NCBI RefSeq assembly: GCF_001641335.1
Contig: NZ_LVEM01000002.1
Location: forward strand, 1,033,663-1,097,662
DNA: 64,000 nucleotides
Direction of reading: 5' to 3'
DNA from: Bradyrhizobium stylosanthis
GTDB lineage: Bacteria; Pseudomonadota; Alphaproteobacteria; Rhizobiales; Xanthobacteraceae
Part shown: positions 50,454 through 59,211 of the stretch, piece by piece
Position numbering within the stretch: position 1 is the stretch's first letter
Layout: each line of letters opens with the position of its first letter
Translations under genes and position numbers: made by a program
Notes under the pieces: model-generated
Database searches by the model: none
Seen by the model: only the letters and a program-made list of their open reading frames with translations
What the model was told of the DNA's origin: nothing

Positions 50454-51923
50454 ATGCAATCCCCTCCGTCCATCGCCACCAAATCCTTCTCCGACGCAGC
50501 CGCGGCCGTCGCCCGCCTCGAGGAGATCTACGAGCGCAACACCAAGTTCCTGCGCGACCGGTTCGAGGCCTATGTCGGCGGCGAGGCCGTCACCACGCGC
50601 GTGCGGGCCTATTACCCCTTCGTCCGTCTCACCACCGCGACGCATGCGCGGCTGGATTCGCGGCTTGCTTACGGTTTCGTCGCCGGACCCGGCGTGCACG
50701 AGACCAGCGTCACGCGGCCGGATCTGTTCCGCAGCTACCTCACCGAGCAGATCGGGCTGCTGATCCAGAACCACGGCGTGCCCGTCGAGATCGGCGAGTC
50801 GGCCGAGCCGATCCCGATCCACTTCGCCTATCGCCGCGACATCAACATCGAAGCCGCCATCACCACCAGCGAGAACTCGCCCGTCACGCGCTCGCTGCGC
50901 GATGCGTTCGACGTGCCTGACCTCGCCACCATGGACGATTCCATCGCCGACGGCACGTTCCAGCTGCAGGCGGGCGCACCCGAGCCGCTGTCGCTGTTTC
51001 GGGCGGCGCGCGTCGATTACTCGCTGCGCCGGCTCTACCATTACACCGGCACCGATCCCGAGCATTTCCAGAATTTTGTCATTTTCACCAACTACCAGTT
51101 TTACGTCGATGCGTTTGCACAGCTCTGCCAGCAGCGGCTTCAGGCGAGCGAGGCCGGTCTCGAGGCGTTCGTCGCACCCGGCAATGTGATCACGCGCAGC
51201 GGCGGTACGACGAGTGGTGATGCACCCGTGCGCGCGCCGCAGATGCCGGCCTTTCACCTCAAGATGCCGGGCTATCGCGGCATCACGCTGATCAACATCG
51301 GCACCGGCCCGTCCAACGCGCGCAACGTCACCGACCACGTCGCGGTGCTGCGGCCCCATGCCTGGCTGATGCTCGGCCATTGCGCGGGCCTGCGCAACAC
51401 GCAGCGGCTCGGCGACTATGTGCTGGCCCATGGCTATGTGCGCGAGGACCACGTGCTCGACCGCGAGCTGCCGCTGTGGGTGCCGATCCCGGCGCTGGCC
51501 GAGATGCAGGTCGCACTCGAAGAGGCCGTCGAGGACGTCACCGGCCTCGAAGGGTTCGAGCTGAAGCGCCTGATGCGGACCGGCACCGTCGCGAGCGTCG
51601 ACAACCGCAATTGGGAGATCTCGGGGCCGGAGGTGATCCGCCGCATGTCGCAGTCGCGCGCGGTGGCGCTCGACATGGAATCGGCCGCGATCGCCGCCAA
51701 CGGCTACCGCTTCCGCGTTCCCTACGGCACGCTGCTCTGCGTCTCCGACAAGCCGCTGCACGGCGAGATCAAGCTCGCCGGCATGGCCAGCGAGTTTTAC
51801 CGCCGCCGCGTCGGTCAGCATCTCGAGATCGGCCTCAAGGCGCTGGAGCGGCTGAAAGAGCAGGAATCCGAGCGGCTGCATTCGCGAAAGCTGAGAAGCT
51901 TTGCCGAGGTGGCGTTCCAGTAA
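50454..51923 (+). CDS. amn: AMP nucleosidase
   Basis: This 489-residue protein, the expected length of Amn, cleaves AMP to adenine and ribose 5-phosphate (EC 3.2.2.4). The N-terminal domain (about 1-180; VTTRVRAYYPFVRLTTAT) is the AMP nucleosidase-specific regulatory part, and the C-terminal domain is a purine phosphorylase-like fold with NIGTGPSNARNVTDH, LMLGHCAGLR, the active-site acid in ALDMESAAIAANGYRFRVP and TLLCVSDKPLHGEIK. It acts in the cytoplasm in adenylate homeostasis. It is monocistronic, with palindromic repeats upstream; no clear ribosome site precedes the ATG. Confidence 0.92.
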   Translation: MQSPPSIATKSFSDAAAAVARLEEIYERNTKFLRDRFEAYVGGEAVTTRVRAYYPFVRLTTATHARLDSRLAYGFVAGPGVHETSVTRPDLFRSYLTEQIGLLIQNHGVPVEIGESAEPIPIHFAYRRDINIEAAITTSENSPVTRSLRDAFDVPDLATMDDSIADGTFQLQAGAPEPLSLFRAARVDYSLRRLYHYTGTDPEHFQNFVIFTNYQFYVDAFAQLCQQRLQASEAGLEAFVAPGNVITRSGGTTSGDAPVRAPQMPAFHLKMPGYRGITLINIGTGPSNARNVTDHVAVLRPHAWLMLGHCAGLRNTQRLGDYVLAHGYVREDHVLDRELPLWVPIPALAEMQVALEEAVEDVTGLEGFELKRLMRTGTVASVDNRNWEISGPEVIRRMSQSRAVALDMESAAIAANGYRFRVPYGTLLCVSDKPLHGEIKLAGMASEFYRRRVGQHLEIGLKALERLKEQESERLHSRKLRSFAEVAFQ

Positions 51924-52044
51924 AGGACAACGGAACTGTCGTACGAACGCTGACGTCTCCGTGAGCGCGATGTCCCGGAATATTGCTGCCGAGGCAGGGT
52001 TATCGATTCGTCCGGGGCTGCATGAAGCAGGACAGGAGACGAAG

Positions 52045-52659
52045 ATGTTCAGTGGGATGATCAGGCTCGTCGCACTCGGCACTTTTGCGGCAGCCTTGTT
52101 GAGCTCGCCGGCGTTTGCCGCGGGCGGAGGCGGTGGAGGAGGAGGCGGTGGCAGCATCAGCTCCACCGATCCTTATGCCGGCGCCTATTCGGATCAGAAG
52201 CCGCAGCCAACCTATCCGAAGCGGCCGGGCACGAAGGCAACCCAGAAGGGCAAGAAGCCGGGCAACCAGTCCAGTATCGGCGATCCCGCTTTCGCCGCCG
52301 GTTACCGCGCCGCCTATGACACCATCTACGAGCGCAACGACTATGCGGCCGCGATCGCGCAGCTGAAGTCGCTCGGCCATGACGATCATCCGAACGTCGC
52401 CAACCTCATCGGCTACTCCTATCGCAAGCTCGGCGACTACGAGCAGTCGAAGGTCTGGTACGAGCGCGCGTTGCAGGCCGATCCGAACCACGTGCTGACA
52501 TGGCAATATTATGGACTGTGGCAGCTCGAGCGGGGCAACCGCGAGCAAGCGCTCTATCACCTCGGCCGGATCGCATCCATCTGCGGGACGGACTGCGAGG
52601 AATATCGATCGCTGGCCGCGGCACTGGACAAGCCGACCGGAACGGCGCTCGTCTACTGA
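52045..52659 (+). CDS. Exported TPR-repeat protein with polyglycine linker
   Basis: This 204-residue protein has a signal peptide (MFSGMIRLVALGTFAAALLS, cleavage near AFAAG), followed by a run of ten glycines (about 27-36) and a Lys/Pro-rich linker. Two to three TPR motifs follow (AGYRAAYDTIYERNDYAAAI, NVANLIGYSYRKLGDYEQSK, VLTWQYYGLWQLERGNREQA). TPRs mediate protein contacts, so a periplasmic scaffold or assembly role is plausible. The start at 52045 has ACAGGAGACGAAG before it; the longer frame from 51901 overlaps amn and is rejected. The polyglycine run could be prone to slippage. Confidence 0.82.
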   Translation: MFSGMIRLVALGTFAAALLSSPAFAAGGGGGGGGGGSISSTDPYAGAYSDQKPQPTYPKRPGTKATQKGKKPGNQSSIGDPAFAAGYRAAYDTIYERNDYAAAIAQLKSLGHDDHPNVANLIGYSYRKLGDYEQSKVWYERALQADPNHVLTWQYYGLWQLERGNREQALYHLGRIASICGTDCEEYRSLAAALDKPTGTALVY

Positions 52660-52794
52660 GCTCGGAGCGTGGCCGACTGACGGGAGCGCTCCGTTGAAGA
52701 GCGTCGGATGACCGTGATGTCCCCTGGCGCGGGTGGTGACAACGCGGCAGATTTTCAGCATTGTCCCGCTCGGGGGTGCGAACGGGACAATTGG

Positions 52795-53070
52795 ATGCCG
52801 CTGACGCGCGACAGGATTATCGGCCACGACCTCGAACGTCTGGCATTTCGCTTCACCATGCTGAACGATGGCGAGGTCGTTGACTGCCAGATCAGCGACG
52901 CCGCGATGGATGAGCTCGCAGGCATGCAGGGTACGGAAAGCAGCGCGCGACAGGCGCAGTTCCTGTCCTTGCGCGAAACCATCGAGCGGATTGCGTCGGA
53001 TCTCTACGACGAGGCGCCGCGGGTACAGGGATACGTGGTGCGGATCTTCATGCGGCATTTGGGGCGGTAG
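52795..53070 (+). CDS. DUF1488 family protein
   Basis: This 91-residue soluble protein (MPLTRDRIIGHDLERLAFRF) contains FTMLNDGEVVDCQISDAAMD and FLSLRETIERIASDLYDE, which match the pattern of the DUF1488 family common in Rhizobiales and Burkholderiales. No biochemical role is known. An in-frame ATG at 52708 would add 29 residues with no family similarity and is rejected. The ATG at 52795 has only a weak GGGACAATTGG site. Confidence 0.7.
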   Translation: MPLTRDRIIGHDLERLAFRFTMLNDGEVVDCQISDAAMDELAGMQGTESSARQAQFLSLRETIERIASDLYDEAPRVQGYVVRIFMRHLGR

Positions 53071-53090
53071 GGCACAGTGCCTCCACAACG

Positions 53091-53215
53091 TCGTCCTGGC
53101 GAAAGCCAGGACCCATACCGCGAGGTCTCTCAATCGCGGACGATACCAATCCCGAACGACCAGCCTCTGCCAAACGTCTCCCGGGGGTAATGGGTCCTGG
53201 CTTTCGCCAGGACGA
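53091..53215. repeat. Element with perfect 26-bp terminal inverted repeats
   Basis: Bases 53091-53116 (TCGTCCTGGCGAAAGCCAGG...) are the exact reverse complement of 53190-53215. Each arm is itself a short palindrome (TCCTGGC-GAAA-GCCAGGA). About 73 bases lie between the arms, and no coding frame is present. It separates convergent DUF1488 and CinA-like genes. Confidence 0.92.
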
Positions 53216-53236
53216 CACCGAAATCGCGGCTTCGAC

Positions 53237-53719
53237 TCACCCCTCCAGCCTCCTCAACAACAGCTTCATCGCCGTCGCCGCAAACACTTCCATGTTCGCG
53301 AACCGGTCATTGCTTCCCGTCTCCAGCGTCATCACCTCCGACGCAGGCCCGGTGATCGCCATGCAGCTGTGGCCGGCGGCGTCGCCGTAGCGGTTGCCGG
53401 TGGGGCCGGCGGCGCCGGTCTCGGACAGGCCCCAGTCGCTGCCGAAGCGGCTGCGCATCCGCTCGGCCAGCAATTGCGCGTAGGGCTCGGACGACGAACG
53501 GAAGCCCTTCATTCCTTCATCCGAAATATCCATCAGCGCGCGCCGTGCTTCGCGTGTGTAGACCACGGCACCGCCGAGGAAATAGGCGGATGCGCCGGGC
53601 ACCGCGAGGAGGCTCGCCGAGATCAGGCCGCCGGCCGAGGATTCGGCGACCGCAATGGTCTGTTTGCGCGCGATCAGCCGGGCTGCGACCTGTTCCGCGA
53701 TGGCAACGAGCTCTTTCAT
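53237..53719 (-). CDS. CinA-family (C-terminal domain) nicotinamide-nucleotide amidase
   Basis: This 160-residue stand-alone CinA C-terminal domain (PF02464 type) has AESSAGGLISASLLAVPGA (about 25-43), GGAVVYTREARRALM and a glycine-rich end LSETGAAGPTGNRYGDAAGH. In characterised members (PncC) this fold deamidates NMN to NaMN in pyridine nucleotide salvage. The usual Ser-Cys-Thr-Gly-Gly is Ser-Ser-Ala-Gly-Gly here, so activity is likely but not certain. The start at 53719 is chosen by family length; the frame extends upstream to 53815 without similarity. Confidence 0.82.
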   Translation of the reverse strand: MKELVAIAEQVAARLIARKQTIAVAESSAGGLISASLLAVPGASAYFLGGAVVYTREARRALMDISDEGMKGFRSSSEPYAQLLAERMRSRFGSDWGLSETGAAGPTGNRYGDAAGHSCMAITGPASEVMTLETGSNDRFANMEVFAATAMKLLLRRLEG

Positions 53720-53891
53720 TCCGTAACCCCTTATTCCTTCGCAACTGAGCCCAGCCTTCCTAGCATATGACAGCAGGCTTGGCCGAGTTGCGGGCGACGG
53801 GCAGGCCTGCTTCAATGGCGGAAAGAAAGAGCGGCCAGGCGCCGCTCACAACAAGACGAGGAAACGTGCGAGGAAACGTGAAGGAGACGTC

Positions 53892-54950
53892 ATGGCGTCC
53901 CTGATCGCCGGCGGCGTCGATTGCGACGTGCATCCGGCCGTGCCGCATCTGACCAGCCTGCTGCCATACCTGAACGATTATTGGCGCGATCAGGTGACGA
54001 CGCGCGGCATGGTCGATCTCGTCTCGCAATCCTATCCGCAGAATTCGCCGATCACGGCGCGGCCCGACTGGCGCCCGGAGAAGGGCAAGCCCGGCGAGAG
54101 CCTGTCGGACATGCAGCGCCACGTGCTCGATCCCTTCCAGCTCAGCTACGCCATCTGCAATCCGCTCTATGGCGTGCAGATGGTGTTTTCCGAGGACATG
54201 CAGGCCGCCTTCTGCCGCGCGCTGAACGACTGGCTGGCGAAGGAATGGCTCGATCACGATTCACGATTGCGCGGCTCGATCGTGATCCCGACGCAGAACA
54301 TCGAGAAGGCGGTCGCCGAGCTCGAGCGCTGCGCGCCGGATCGCCGCTTCGTGCAGGTCCTGATGCTGGTGATGGGCGACACGCCGCTCGGCAAGCGCGC
54401 ACTGTGGCCGATTTACGAGGCTGCGGAACGGCTCGATTTGCCGATCGGCGTCCACGCCGGTTCCGCCTATCACAATCCGCCGACTGCGGTGGGGTGGGGC
54501 TCCTATCACATCGAGGATTATGTCGGTCAGGCCCAGGCGTTCCAGACCCAGCTCACCAGCCTGATCGTCGAGGGCGTGTTCGCCAAATATCCGCGCCTCA
54601 AAATGGTGATGCTGGAATCCGGCGTCTCCTGGATCTCGCCGTATCTCTGGCGGCTGCACAAGTTCTGGCGCGGGGTGCGGATGGAGACGCCGTGGGTCGA
54701 TCGCGCGCCGCTGGAACTTGTGCGCAGCAACATCCGCTTCTCGTTACAGCCATTTGATGCACCGCCGCAGCCGGAGACATTAATTCGCCTGTTTGAGCAT
54801 ATGCAGTCGGACGAATTGGTCTTATTCTCCACGGACTATCCGCACTGGCAGTTCGACGGCCTGGACGCGCTGCCCGAAGGTCTGTCCCCCGATCTCGTGC
54901 GCAAGATCATGATCGACAATCCGCATGCAACCTATCCCCGCCTGAAATGA
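53892..54950 (+). CDS. Amidohydrolase-2 (ACMSD-like) family protein, copy 1
   Basis: This 352-residue TIM-barrel protein has the metal-binding DCDVHPAVPHL at residues 10-20, IGVHAGSAYHNPP (about 192-204) near barrel strand 5, MVMLESGVSWISPYLWRLHK (about 236-255) and the final aspartate in FSTDYPHWQFDG (about 314-325). Family members decarboxylate or hydrolyse aromatic or ring-opened acids. It is followed after 25 bases by a paralog of similar length, then a Rieske protein, so the three may act on one aromatic or heterocyclic compound. GGAGACGTC precedes the ATG. Confidence 0.82.
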   Translation: MASLIAGGVDCDVHPAVPHLTSLLPYLNDYWRDQVTTRGMVDLVSQSYPQNSPITARPDWRPEKGKPGESLSDMQRHVLDPFQLSYAICNPLYGVQMVFSEDMQAAFCRALNDWLAKEWLDHDSRLRGSIVIPTQNIEKAVAELERCAPDRRFVQVLMLVMGDTPLGKRALWPIYEAAERLDLPIGVHAGSAYHNPPTAVGWGSYHIEDYVGQAQAFQTQLTSLIVEGVFAKYPRLKMVMLESGVSWISPYLWRLHKFWRGVRMETPWVDRAPLELVRSNIRFSLQPFDAPPQPETLIRLFEHMQSDELVLFSTDYPHWQFDGLDALPEGLSPDLVRKIMIDNPHATYPRLK

Positions 54951-54975
54951 GCCCGCTGCCAAAGGAGGCAAGGCG

Positions 54976-56085
54976 ATGAATATCCAGTTCCGCGAGAACC
55001 AAGAAGCCGCTTCCACGCTGACCGCCAAAACCGCCATCGCGGACTGCGACATCCACCCGGCACGAGCCACCCGCACCGAGCTCTATCCCTACCTTGCCAA
55101 ACGCTGGCAGCATCATCTCGAAGTCTACGGCGTCCATGCCTATCAGGGCATGATGGAAGGCCCGCCCTATCCGAAGGCCCAGCCCAACGCCTCGCGCCGC
55201 GACGCCTATCCGCCGGAAGGCGGCCCGCAGGGCTCCTCGCTCTCCTTCATGCAGCAGCAATTGCTCGATCCCAACAATGTGCAACTGGGCGTGCTCAATC
55301 CGCTCAACACCGGGCAGGGCATCCGCAATCACGAGCTCTCCGCCGCGCTGTGCTCGGCCATCAACGACTGGCAGATCGACAAATGGACCAGCAAGGACAA
55401 GCGGCTGAAAGCGTCCATCGTCGTCGGCAATGAGGACGGCCTCTCCGCTGCCGCCGAGATCCGCGAGCGCGCCGGCGACAAGAATTTCGTGCAGGTGCTG
55501 CTGCTCAGCCGCAATGTCGAGCCGCTCGGTCAGCGCCGCTACTGGCCGATCTACCAGGCCGCGGAAGAGGCGGGCCTGCCCGTCGGTGTCCATGCTTTCG
55601 GCTTCGGCGGCAACCCCATCACGCCGTCGGGCTGGCCGTCCTACTACATCGAGGAGATGGTCGGCCACTCGCAGTGCCAGCAATCGGCGCTGGCGAGCCT
55701 CGTTCTGGAAGGCGTGTTCGAGCGCTTCCCGAATCTGAAGATGGTGATGATCGAGGCCGGCTTCGGCTGGGCGCCGTCACTGGCATGGCGGCTGGACAAG
55801 GCCTGGCAGCGACTCCGAAGCGAGGTGCCGCATGTCAAGCGGCCGCCGTCGGAGTATATCCGCGAGCAGGTGTGGTGGACGACACAGCCGATGGAGGATC
55901 CTGAAAGGCGCGAGGATCTGTTCGACGTCATCAAATGGATCGGCTGGGATCGCCTGCTGTTCGCGACCGACTATCCGCATTGGGATTATGACGAGCCGTC
56001 GCGCGTGCTGCCGGCGGGCGTCAGCGAAGCCAATCGCGAGGCGTTCTATCTCGGCAACGCCAAGAAGCTGTACGGCATTTCCTGA
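54976..56085 (+). CDS. Amidohydrolase-2 (ACMSD-like) family protein, copy 2
   Basis: This 369-residue protein is a paralog of the preceding gene: ADCDIHPARATRTELYPYLA (about 22-41) has the metal-binding motif, VGVHAFGFGGNPITPSGWPS (about 201-220) and MIEAGFGWAPSLAWRLDKAW (about 258-277) follow, and FATDYPHWDYDEPSRVLP (about 329-346) has the late aspartate. The order and spacing of elements are the same as in copy 1, so one duplication with divergence is likely; perhaps they form a hetero-oligomer or act on successive intermediates. AAAGGAGGCAAGGCG gives a strong ribosome site. Its TGA forms a TGATG overlap with the start-relay described next. Confidence 0.82.
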   Translation: MNIQFRENQEAASTLTAKTAIADCDIHPARATRTELYPYLAKRWQHHLEVYGVHAYQGMMEGPPYPKAQPNASRRDAYPPEGGPQGSSLSFMQQQLLDPNNVQLGVLNPLNTGQGIRNHELSAALCSAINDWQIDKWTSKDKRLKASIVVGNEDGLSAAAEIRERAGDKNFVQVLLLSRNVEPLGQRRYWPIYQAAEEAGLPVGVHAFGFGGNPITPSGWPSYYIEEMVGHSQCQQSALASLVLEGVFERFPNLKMVMIEAGFGWAPSLAWRLDKAWQRLRSEVPHVKRPPSEYIREQVWWTTQPMEDPERREDLFDVIKWIGWDRLLFATDYPHWDYDEPSRVLPAGVSEANREAFYLGNAKKLYGIS

Positions 56086-56118
56086 TGGCAAGAACTTTCT
56101 GATGGCAAGAACTTCCTG
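56085..56118 (+). repeat. 17-bp tandem repeat of a TGATG start junction, with two 5-codon minigenes
   Basis: ATGGCAAGAACTTTCTG (56085-56101) and ATGGCAAGAACTTCCTG (56102-56118) precede the real start ATGGCAAGACACG at 56119. Because 17 is not a multiple of three, each ATG lies in a new frame: the first reads MARTF then stop, the second MARTS then stop, and each stop overlaps the following ATG as TGATG. The chain runs from the amidohydrolase stop to the Rieske start. Confidence 0.95.
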
Positions 56119-56532
56119 ATGGCAAGACACGTCATTGCCGCGGTCGACGAGCTTCCGCCCGGCACGCGAAAATTCCTGGAGATCGAGGGACGGCCGATCG
56201 CGGTCTTCAACATCAAGGGCGAATATTTCGGCCTGATGAACCGCTGCCCGCATCAGGGCGCGGCCTTGTGCGAGGGGCCGCTGATCGGCCTCGCGCAGTC
56301 GAGCAATCCCGGTGAGATCGAGTACACCAAGCTCGGCGAGATCATTCGCTGCCCCTGGCACGGCTGGGAGTTCGACATCCGCACCGGCCAGTCCTACTGC
56401 GACCCCCGCCGCTTCCGCGTGAAGGCCTATCCGGCGCACGTCGAGCCGGGCGCGAGCGTGGTCAAGGGACCGTATGTGGCGGAGACGATCCCGGTCAGGA
56501 TCGAGAGCGATTACGTGGTGGTGGAGCTGTAG
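56119..56532 (+). CDS. Rieske [2Fe-2S] domain protein
   Basis: This 137-residue soluble protein carries the Rieske ligands CPHQGAALCEG (Cys and His at about 43-45) and CPWHGWEFDI (Cys and His at about 79-82), enough to bind one [2Fe-2S] cluster. Size and the absence of a catalytic iron domain suggest a ferredoxin that passes electrons to an oxygenase, or a small subunit. Its ATG at 56119 is the third of a 17-bp repeated start and overlaps the stop of minigene 2; no independent ribosome site is present, so translation likely depends on re-initiation from the upstream genes. It belongs to the amidohydrolase operon. Confidence 0.88.
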   Translation: MARHVIAAVDELPPGTRKFLEIEGRPIAVFNIKGEYFGLMNRCPHQGAALCEGPLIGLAQSSNPGEIEYTKLGEIIRCPWHGWEFDIRTGQSYCDPRRFRVKAYPAHVEPGASVVKGPYVAETIPVRIESDYVVVEL

Positions 56533-56544
56533 CGGCTCGGGCAG

Positions 56545-56705
56545 TGCGCACCCTCGCCCCGCCGCGACGAGCTTCGCTCGCGCTGAGAGGGGTGGGGTGA
56601 GGGGCATCTCTCCACACGAGCGGTCGTCGTGAGACCTGTACCCCCTCACCCGGATTGCATCTGCGATGCAATCCGACCTCTCCCCGCAAGCGGGGAGAGG
56701 TGAAG
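56545..56705. repeat. Palindromic repeat, family D, copy 4
   Basis: CACCCTCGCCCC and GGGGTGAGGGGC at left mirror CCCCTCACCCGG and CTCTCCCCGCAAGCGGGGAG at right, with an internal GATTGCATCTGCGATGCAATC hairpin shortened by one step. It lies between the convergent Rieske and transporter genes, where it may serve as terminator for both. Confidence 0.88.
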
Positions 56706-56725
56706 AAGGCAGCGAGTCGCCTGTC

Positions 56726-58057
56726 CTAATGCCCCGCAACCGGCTCCGCCGCCGTATCGTACGTCGGCACCGCCTTGCCGCCGCCGCGATACACGATCGA
56801 AGCCGCGATGATGCCGAGCAGCGCTGCGAACATCAGCCAGGCGCCGGGCGCGGCCTTGTTGCCGGTGTATTCGATCAGCCAGGTCGAGGCGAACGGCGTG
56901 AAGGTGCCGAATAGCGCGGCCGCCAGCGCGAAAGCGAGCGAGAAGCAGGTGGTGCGCACATGCGCCGGCACGATCTCGACCAGCGCGCCGAGCATGGTGC
57001 CGCTGTACATGCCGAAATAGAACGAGAACATCATCTCGACCGCGAGCAGCTTGCCGAAGGTCGGCGCGGCCACCAGCCAGGATAGCGCCGGGTAGGCGGT
57101 GAGAAGCGAGAGCGAGGCGATCGCGATCAGCACCGGCTTGCGGCCGATGCGGTCGGACAGCGCGCCGCCGACCGGGTTCCAGATGAAGTTGGTCACCGCC
57201 ACCAGCAGCGTGACCAGCAGCGCATCCTGCGTCGACAGCTTCAGCACCGTCTTGCCGAAGGTCGGCGTGTAGACGGTGACGAAGTAGAACGTCGTCGTGG
57301 TCAGGATCGCGATCATCATGCCGAGGATGACGATGCGCCAGTTGGCGAGCGCGGAGGCGAACACCTCGCGCGCGGTCGGATGCTTCTTCATGGCGAGGAA
57401 GGCCGGCGTTTCCTCCAGCGTGCGGCGCAGGAAGAAGATCAGGGGAATGATCAGGCAGCCGACGAAGAAGGGAATGCGCCAACCCCAGGCGGCGACCGTG
57501 TCGGCCGGCATCACCTCGGAGAGGAGATAGCCGAGGATCGAGGCCACGAAGATCGCGACCTGCTGGCTCGACGACTGGAACGAGGTGTAGAAGCCGCGAT
57601 TGCCGGGCGTCGAGATCTCCGCGAGATACACCGACACGCCGCCGAGCTCGACGCCGGCGGAAAAGCCCTGCAGCAGGCGGCCGATCAGCACAATGACGGG
57701 CGCCGCGATGCCGATGGTCGCGTAGCTCGGACAGAACGCGATCACGACGGTGCCGATCGCCATGATGCCGAGCGTGACGATCAGGCCCTGGCGGCGGCCG
57801 ATGCGGTCGATATAGGCCCCGAGCACGATGGCGCCGACGGGGCGCATCAAGGCGCCGAGCCAGAACACGCCGAACGTATTGAGCAGCGACGCCGTCTCGT
57901 TGGTCGAGGGGAAGAACGCCTTGCCGATCGCGGCGGCATAGAAGCCGAACAGGAAGAAATCGAACTGCTCGAGGAAATTGCCGCTGGTGGCGCGCAGGAT
58001 CGCGCCGATGCGCGACTTGATCTCGGGCGGATTGGTTGATGCGGCTGGTCCAGCCAT
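56726..58057 (-). CDS. MFS transporter, metabolite:H+ symporter (MHS) family
   Basis: This 443-residue protein has twelve expected TM helices. The MHS/sugar-porter signature is clear in the loop between TM2 and TM3 ([20 protein letters not shown], about 71-90), with RQGLIVTLG next, and in the second half [15 protein letters not shown] (about 298-312). Family members take up dicarboxylates, osmolytes, shikimate, 4-hydroxybenzoate-like or other organic acids by proton symport. The position next to the amidohydrolase/Rieske cluster hints that it imports the same compound. Start at 58057 follows AAGGGGAGCAACG. Confidence 0.87.
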   Translation of the reverse strand: MAGPAASTNPPEIKSRIGAILRATSGNFLEQFDFFLFGFYAAAIGKAFFPSTNETASLLNTFGVFWLGALMRPVGAIVLGAYIDRIGRRQGLIVTLGIMAIGTVVIAFCPSYATIGIAAPVIVLIGRLLQGFSAGVELGGVSVYLAEISTPGNRGFYTSFQSSSQQVAIFVASILGYLLSEVMPADTVAAWGWRIPFFVGCLIIPLIFFLRRTLEETPAFLAMKKHPTAREVFASALANWRIVILGMMIAILTTTTFYFVTVYTPTFGKTVLKLSTQDALLVTLLVAVTNFIWNPVGGALSDRIGRKPVLIAIASLSLLTAYPALSWLVAAPTFGKLLAVEMMFSFYFGMYSGTMLGALVEIVPAHVRTTCFSLAFALAAALFGTFTPFASTWLIEYTGNKAAPGAWLMFAALLGIIAASIVYRGGGKAVPTYDTAAEPVAGH

Positions 58058-58201
58058 GACGTTGCTCCCCTTGGAAAGGCGTGGCCGGACCGGAACTCAT
58101 TTCACGGCAAGGCGACAGATTAAGCTGCGACAATCTGTCCTACCCCTTCCCGCGCGGGGCGGGGGGAGTCAATCGGTTTTCGGGAGGAAGCTGATGATTT
58201 T

Positions 58202-59101
58202 TCAGGCCTTATTTTGCGTTGCAGCGACGATCCATTGGCGGAACGCGGCCAGCTTCGGCGCCTCGCGGCGGCCCTCCGGGGCGACTAGGTAGAAGCCGGC
58301 GTCGGCCGGCAGCGCGATCTTGAAGGGCACCACCAGCCGGCCCTTGGCGATGTCGTCCTGCACGTAGGAAGTTCGCCCCATCGCAACGCCGATGCCGTCG
58401 ATCGCGGCCTGGATGGTCATGAAGATCATGTCGAAGGTGATGCCGGGCTGCCGCGCGATATCGGCCGGCAGGCCCGCCGCCGTCAGCCAGAGCCGCCAGT
58501 CGTCGCTGTTGGCGTTGGAGGTGTGCAGCAGCGGATAGCCCTTCAGGTCCTCCGGCTGGCGCAGCGGCTTGTCCCCGCGCAGCAGTGAAGGGCTGCACAC
58601 TGGAAACAGCTCGTCCGCCATCAGCCAGTCGGCGCGCAGGCCCTGCCACTGGCCGCGGCCGTAGCGGATCGCGGCATCGACATTGTCACGCTGGAAGTCG
58701 ACCAGGCTGGTCGATGTCGTGATCCGGACGTCGATGCCGGGATGCTGTTCCTGGAAATCGGTCAGCCGCGGCAGCAGCCATTTCGCCGCGAGCGAGGCCA
58801 GCGTCGACACCGTCAGCACCTTGTCGTCGTCCTTGCGCAAGAGGCGGTCGGTGGCGAGGCGGAGATCGTTGAAGGCGGCGCGGACGCCCGGGAGGTAGTC
58901 GCGCGCCTCCGGCGTCAGCGCCAGCGCGCGGTTCTGCCGGACGAACAGGCGGATGCCGAGCTCCTCCTCGAGTCGCCGGATCTGATGGCTGATCGCGGTC
59001 TGGGTCACGTTCAGCTCGCTGGCCGCCAGCGTGAAGCTGAGATGGCGCGCGGCGGCCTCGAACGCCCGCAATCCGTTCAGGGAGGGCAATCTGGCAGTCA
59101 T
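58202..59101 (-). CDS. LysR-type transcriptional regulator (GcvA-like)
   Basis: This 299-residue protein has the standard LTTR layout: N-terminal winged helix-turn-helix (RAFEAAARHLSFTLAASELN, VTQTAISHQIRRLEEELGI, about 12-52) and the co-inducer domain (about 90-295). The opening LPSLNGLRAFEAAARHLS groups it with the GcvA/AmpR-like branch. It is co-directional with and upstream of the MHS transporter gene (144 bases between), which is the most likely linked target. It has no divergent structural gene except the DUF1127 gene. Confidence 0.88.
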   Translation of the reverse strand: MTARLPSLNGLRAFEAAARHLSFTLAASELNVTQTAISHQIRRLEEELGIRLFVRQNRALALTPEARDYLPGVRAAFNDLRLATDRLLRKDDDKVLTVSTLASLAAKWLLPRLTDFQEQHPGIDVRITTSTSLVDFQRDNVDAAIRYGRGQWQGLRADWLMADELFPVCSPSLLRGDKPLRQPEDLKGYPLLHTSNANSDDWRLWLTAAGLPADIARQPGITFDMIFMTIQAAIDGIGVAMGRTSYVQDDIAKGRLVVPFKIALPADAGFYLVAPEGRREAPKLAAFRQWIVAATQNKA

Positions 59102-59211
59102 CTGGCAGCAGGATGCATGACGTTATTTCATGCGAAAGGGTACAAATTGTCGTTTGTCGCAGCGCACTAGAAGGCAGATATTAGCTTCCAAGTTAGCTCA
59201 AGGAGCTGAAA

